From Kryptolebias marmoratus (lineage: Eukaryota > Chordata > Actinopteri > Cyprinodontiformes > Rivulidae), in the NCBI RefSeq assembly GCF_001649575.2, contig NC_051439.1:15993705-16057704 (forward strand): a stretch of DNA of 64,000 bases. The letters are read 5' to 3'. Both the position numbers and the translations under genes were made by a program. Shown piece after piece: positions 59,290 to 64,000 of this stretch (the stretch's first letter is position 1; every line of letters starts with the position of its first letter). A model generated the notes under the pieces. It did not search any database, was not told the origin of the DNA, and saw only the letters and a list, made by a program, of their open reading frames with translations.

Positions 59290-62200
59290 TCACTATAAAC
59301 TACATTGTATATGTGCATGATAATGAGAGGGGTTTTTATTTCATTCTTTATATTTATGCAACACACCAGAGTGATTGGGCTTATTTTCTGGACAATATTA
59401 AAAAGCTGAAGCAGAATAAAACGGACAAAAAAAAGCTCATTGATGCTCCTACCACAGTGACAAACACCTCACCATGTTTCCAAATCCAAGTCTTTGCATC
59501 TACAGTATTTTTTTTGAGGGGAAAACCAAAATTGTAACCGCAGACAATCAGCTGACATCTCAGACTGAAGATTAAACCGAAATTACAAACTTCATCAGAC
59601 ATCAAACCTGCATTTTAGGTTTCCCTTTAGAAACCATAATGAGCTTCCACAGTGAATGGGCTGCTTTCTTCAGCGGCGGTGCAAAGACATTTACCAGAAA
59701 AATTGATCAGCGTTGACAAAATGTTCAAACCACCAATTAAAAAGCAGAGTTCTCAATCATAAGATTATTATGCAGCTTTTTAGAATCATCTCAGCATGGG
59801 ATTTTCTATAAAATGAACCCACAAGCTGGATGTTGAGGCAAAACATCAAACAGAACTATAACTTTTTAACTAATTGTAAAAAGACAACATGTTTGTCAGT
59901 TTAGAATTTTACCACGGCAGAGTTTTATTTATCTGATTGGCTCTGGTTAATGTTTAGTTTGCCATTCCCGTAATAAGAATTTATTTTAACTTTTATTTCT
60001 ACATCTGCATCCCTGCTCTTCTTGGGCTGAATTGTCTTTTCAAATAAAAGGGGGGGGAAAAAAACAAAAAGCCCATGAAGCAGATTTTGTTTGTTGTTTC
60101 GTGAAGATTTACTAGATCATAAATATATGACTGATCTTGTTTTACAAAAACCTGGCTTTAATAGCTGTAGTTAGAAGTAACGCTGTTGTTTTGTTTTTGT
60201 TGTTTTTCCACCTCAATGTTCTCGTAGGAGAAGCAAAAATGTTGGGGAATTAGGTTTTACTTGGGGCCAAAGAAAACCAAATGATCAAACCTTTAATGTA
60301 GCAACTGTTCACTGATCATCACTATACATCTCCCCGAAAGAGTCTATGACACAAAACATTGTTCATTTAAGTGTTTTTTTCCCACAAAATTGTTAGTTAG
60401 TACATTAAAAAATCACATTCAGAAAAGAACTATTGCACTAAACCCCACAATATTTGTAGCGGGGGTGAAGGCAGGAAAACTCCTCCAGCTGTCATCCGGT
60501 TTTTCGTCAGACAGCAGCCGTCTGTGAAATCCATCTCTGATATGGACAGGGTTATGAAACCGCTATCATCCGACTGGAATGTCCCTCCCACACGGATGAA
60601 GGCCATCAGGCTCCCTAAAGCACCTTCACCACGGAGCCACCCCTCTCCTCTTTATTTTAGGAAGAAATTAGTCTCCTTCAGGAAAGTTCAGAGGAAGCGG
60701 GTTCAGATCAGTGATTTATGTCATAATTTTAAGTGCTGTATCTTTGATACTTCTAAAGCAGGAGTAGCCACCTTTCATCATGGTGACAGTTTTACAGATT
60801 TTTATGGAAACACCAAGTCAGCTGACCGAGACTCGATGTACTTTATGTTGTTCCATTTAACAACAACTTCAATGTGAGGCTGTAAAGTGCCTCTAAATGA
60901 CCGGTGAGAGACACATGTGCCTGTTTAATCCCTCTGGCTGCTTACAGCTTGCTAACAGCAGCAGTATGGAGGGAATTAGTGTCTCTTCCTCAGTCTAATA
61001 AAAACAACATGAAGCCTAAATTCGAATGTGTGGATGGGAATGGAAGCTTAAAATCAAAATAGACCACTTTTAAACCTGATGTGATTCCTGGACTTAAACT
61101 GGTCAGAAATAAGTCAACTAGTTCATTCTGTTTAAACAGACTTGAACTTTGCCAAACCAAGAGTTCACCTGTTAGTATATTTATTTAACCATATGCAAAG
61201 CCAATCAACCTGAGGTATAAATAGTTCACCTTTAGGATAGATTCTCATAGTTTGGAGACCCCCTGATGTTACTTTTTGCAGCTCAGTTATAGTTTCTCCT
61301 TAACTTTTTTTTTTTTTTGAACTTATAAAACTTAACGGCCTGGAATTTACTGAGTTTTTAAACCCTGAGGAATTTTTTTGTTTGTTTTGGTGACTTACTA
61401 TTTGTTTTGCTCCAACCTTCCATCCATCTTTTTCAAGTTGCTTATATGAGATTGGGCTGAGAGGCCATATGTGTCTTTCTCCCAGAGTTTCAGTTCGTTT
61501 CTCTTTTCTAACTGGGATAATTAATCCCTATATGATCCGCCATGAGTGCGCCCTCCACCCAAACCGCTCCGCCATACGTGCGTTATCTAAAAAAAGGAAC
61601 TGTTCTTCCCGAAGTCTTTCCAGATGCTGGAGCTTCCTGACTTGTGTTTTGAGTGAGCAGTGTTGCCCTCCAAGGAAAATTCATTCTGGCTGGTGTGTTC
61701 ACTTTGTCAACCAAGCTGCAATTGAATCAAAACTGGTTTGTTTTGCATTACTATCTGGCTAGGTAGTCTTTTTAAAGTACCAAGAAAAAAGCATCTGGCT
61801 AAAACCACCACAGCCATAGTCTGTCAGAAAAAAGGCACTCATTATCCACACTTATTTTATTTAATTTTTTGCTATTTTTCTCTTTATTTAGAGGGAAAAA
61901 ATGGTCTCTAGTTAAACTGATCGCATCACAAAATCATTTAATATTCTCTTAAGAGCCTAAATTTTTCCTGTAAAGCAAATGAAACACCACAGGTTATCTA
62001 AAACATATAGAATCCCAACACTCAATACTGTAAAATACAACCTTCAAGATTAGGAGACTCAAACCAGTTGGCTTTACAACACTGAATCAGTATTTAAAGT
62101 TGTTTACATTTTTAGTACAATAGATTTCTCATTATTATTATCTTGGTACTTTCAAATCTTGCAAGAGTCCAGCTCTCTTGCAAAGTATGATTTTGATTAA

Positions 62201-63860
62201 ATTGCTGCTTTTCATTTTAAACACTTCCTCAGGCCAAATGCATAACCTTGTTCACAAGAATTTAATTAAATGTTAATGCTTTTAACAACTTTCTTCCTTT
62301 TTTTTCTAAACACTGTTGATTTAGATAATTAAATTCAAACCAGAACACAAAACTAGGAAAAATCTCTGCCTCAAAGTCATCTTTTTTAAGGATTGTCAGA
62401 TGTCATAAATTCCTTCAAAAACTTGTAAAAAGTACAAGGTTGTCAACAAAGTGAAAATTGCAGACTGACCAAAATCAAATGGGCAAAAACTGGAAAATAC
62501 TGAGCTCACTGTGAAAATGTTATAGTAAAACAGTCATCTTTTTATCAGAACATCTGAAATTCTATCTAAGCTTCAATCAACATGATAAATGTTTCCCTCT
62601 CTGTATTAGAGTGCATGTGCAACAAAAGCACTTTACATGATCAATAACAGAACTGATAAATGTATTTTGTGTACTTAACAGAACCGTTTCCCACCCTTTA
62701 ATTAGAGTTTTTGATGGAAACTCATAACTATCAGTGGTCAAATTAAGTGAGGAAACCCCTGGTTTTAATGTTTGTGTAATTCCACAATAATACCACTTAA
62801 TGGGAATTATTTGAACAGGTCTCTTGTGTTTCCAAGCATGTTTTTACAATTATCTCTAAAGGACAATGTATTCTTTGTTGTTTGTAGACTTCCTGTAGTC
62901 ATAAAAAAAGAATGACATCATGCCCCATGCTGGAAGAGATTTTCTCTCACATTTTCCTTGCCTTTACCAGAACAGTAGGCACGTTTTCCTGCTCTCACTG
63001 GCCTCTGGGAGCCGAGTCATGGAGACCCTTCCTCCGCTGGGGGTTTACAGAGCCGACAGCTGCTGTAGCCCAAAAGGAAAGAATGACACAGCACAATGTT
63101 GAACCCAGTGCACATTTTTCCTCTCCCCCTTGGGATGACGCTGTGTTTTAGGCCGTCTTCACACCAACGCCTACGCAAATGTCTGAATAAAGCCAGTGTG
63201 TAAATTGTACTCTCAATACCAAAATATATTCCAGCTATTCTAAAATAAAGCTCTCTGGCTTTTAATTAACCAGATTTTTTAACTTTTTACTTGGTCAGTT
63301 ATTATACAGCCCATACCTTGCTTTGATTAGTGGTTTCCATCGTTAACACAGACATGAAGGACAAATTTTGTACGAAGAGATATTTATTTTTCTCCACTTT
63401 ATAGGTTTTTCTACTATGATTCCATGTGTACCTTTTTTAAACTAAATAATGATAAATCTTTCTTCATCAACATCCTTTAAAAATAGGAACTATGCTTATT
63501 GGTTATGTGACCAGATTTAAATGTGTAGATCCAACCAAGGAAGCAGAATTCATCCAGGACTGCTCAGTAAGCTTAGTTATTTTGATGAATGTGGACCAAC
63601 TGATTGTCAACAAGAGTTGTCTTACATATTACAAGAAATATTTGAAACTATTTTTACTTTGAATATTTCTCTTATGTGTAAAGGTCAAAAGGGATATATT
63701 ACCACCACGTTACGGCAATTATTTGCGATCAGAAATCACCTCAGTTTCATGTTAAGGGGCAATGCACAGAAAAGGTGTGGATAATTGAGGCCTTTTGATG
63801 CCAGAAGTTAACAACCTTGTAGTGTCATTTTTCGGCTTGCTGGGTTTTAAATTTGTTGTG
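59290..63860. other. Intergenic stretch, no gene recognised
   Basis: AT-rich with one GC-richer patch at 60480-60700. A + frame there stays open for about 150 codons to 60877 but shows no family feature. Patches at 61530-61700 and 62930-63150 are also slightly GC-richer without coding structure that I can defend. Confidence 0.4.
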
Positions 63861-63865
63861 GCGGG

Positions 63866-64000
63866 GAGGAAAGTCATGGTTCTCAACCTGAAAAAGGTGG
63901 AATGCTCCCTCCACTTCAAGGGTGAGTCTCTACATCAGACAGAGGAGTTTAAGTATCTGGGAGTCTAGTTCATGACTGGTGGTAGGTTGAAACGGGAGAT
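63866..64000 (+). mobile_element. RTE-like LINE reverse-transcriptase fragment, runs off the window
   Basis: Reads KVMVLNLKKVECSLHFKGES and then TEEFKYLGV, the region just after the RT catalytic core in fish RTE-like LINEs, followed by an in-frame stop (TAG at about 63966) and FMTGGRLKREI in the same frame. The element continues beyond the right edge. It looks like the same family as the 3' fragment at 50929-51310 but carries a more upstream part of the protein, so it is a separate copy. Confidence 0.8.

Noticed and set aside
60435..60877. About 150 open codons on +, Ser/Pro/Arg-rich
   Set aside because: Sits in a GC-richer patch, has no domain or splice context, and its length is near the chance limit.

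Overview
This is vertebrate genomic DNA, almost certainly from a teleost fish. It is AT-rich. One recognisable gene is broken into 14 short exons with standard GT-AG introns, and the repeats are of fish types: L2/CR1-group and RTE-like LINEs, tRNA-derived SINE-like repeats, short inverted-repeat elements and a solo LTR. A percomorph is my guess from the repeat families, recalled from memory. Nothing suggests a bacterial, viral or plasmid source.

1-8,700: the 3' half of cd109, a membrane-anchored member of the alpha-2-macroglobulin/C3/C4 thioester protein family, on the + strand. All 14 exons join in phase into 716 codons plus a stop. They cover the MG7 region, the CUB/thioester domain with an intact GCGEQN motif and its downstream His, the receptor-binding (MG8) domain, and a Cys-rich tail with a hydrophobic C-terminus typical of GPI anchoring. 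The 5' half of the gene lies outside the window. A LINE with an open reverse-transcriptase frame sits in the intron before the first visible exon and ends only about 50 bases before that exon's acceptor. Just past cd109 (8,663-8,768) are a TATA box, an ATG, a short hydrophobic leader and a GTAAGT donor. They may be the first exon of another gene or a relic of a tandem copy.

8,800-64,000: about 55 kb in which I recognise no protein-coding gene. Repeats are scattered through it. They include eight or so copies of one roughly 380-base family ending in a near-palindrome GCATTCCTTCAAGGAATGC (one copy is inside a cd109 intron), a TG-microsatellite block enclosing degenerate TTAGGG-like repeats (18.4-18.7 kb), a degenerate AAAAG-rich minisatellite (37.6-37.9 kb), a dead L2 LINE (48.0-49.6 kb), two pieces of an RTE-like LINE (50.9-51.3 kb and the right edge), a solo LTR with a perfect 5-base target duplication (52.0-52.4 kb), and a short element with 35-base perfect inverted repeats (54.3-54.5 kb). 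Between them are a few GC- and CpG-richer islands (about 26.8-27.4, 35.1-35.7, 37.1-37.3, 38.1-38.5, 40.9-41.3 and 60.5-60.7 kb) that could be conserved regulatory elements or unrecognised exons. Sequence alone does not decide.

I found no CRISPR array, operon, tRNA or rRNA gene, and no convincing new multi-gene system. The best leads are the gene-start-like element after cd109, the exon-like GC island at 35.1 kb, the loss of the furin-type site in this Cd109, and the clean transposon footprints.
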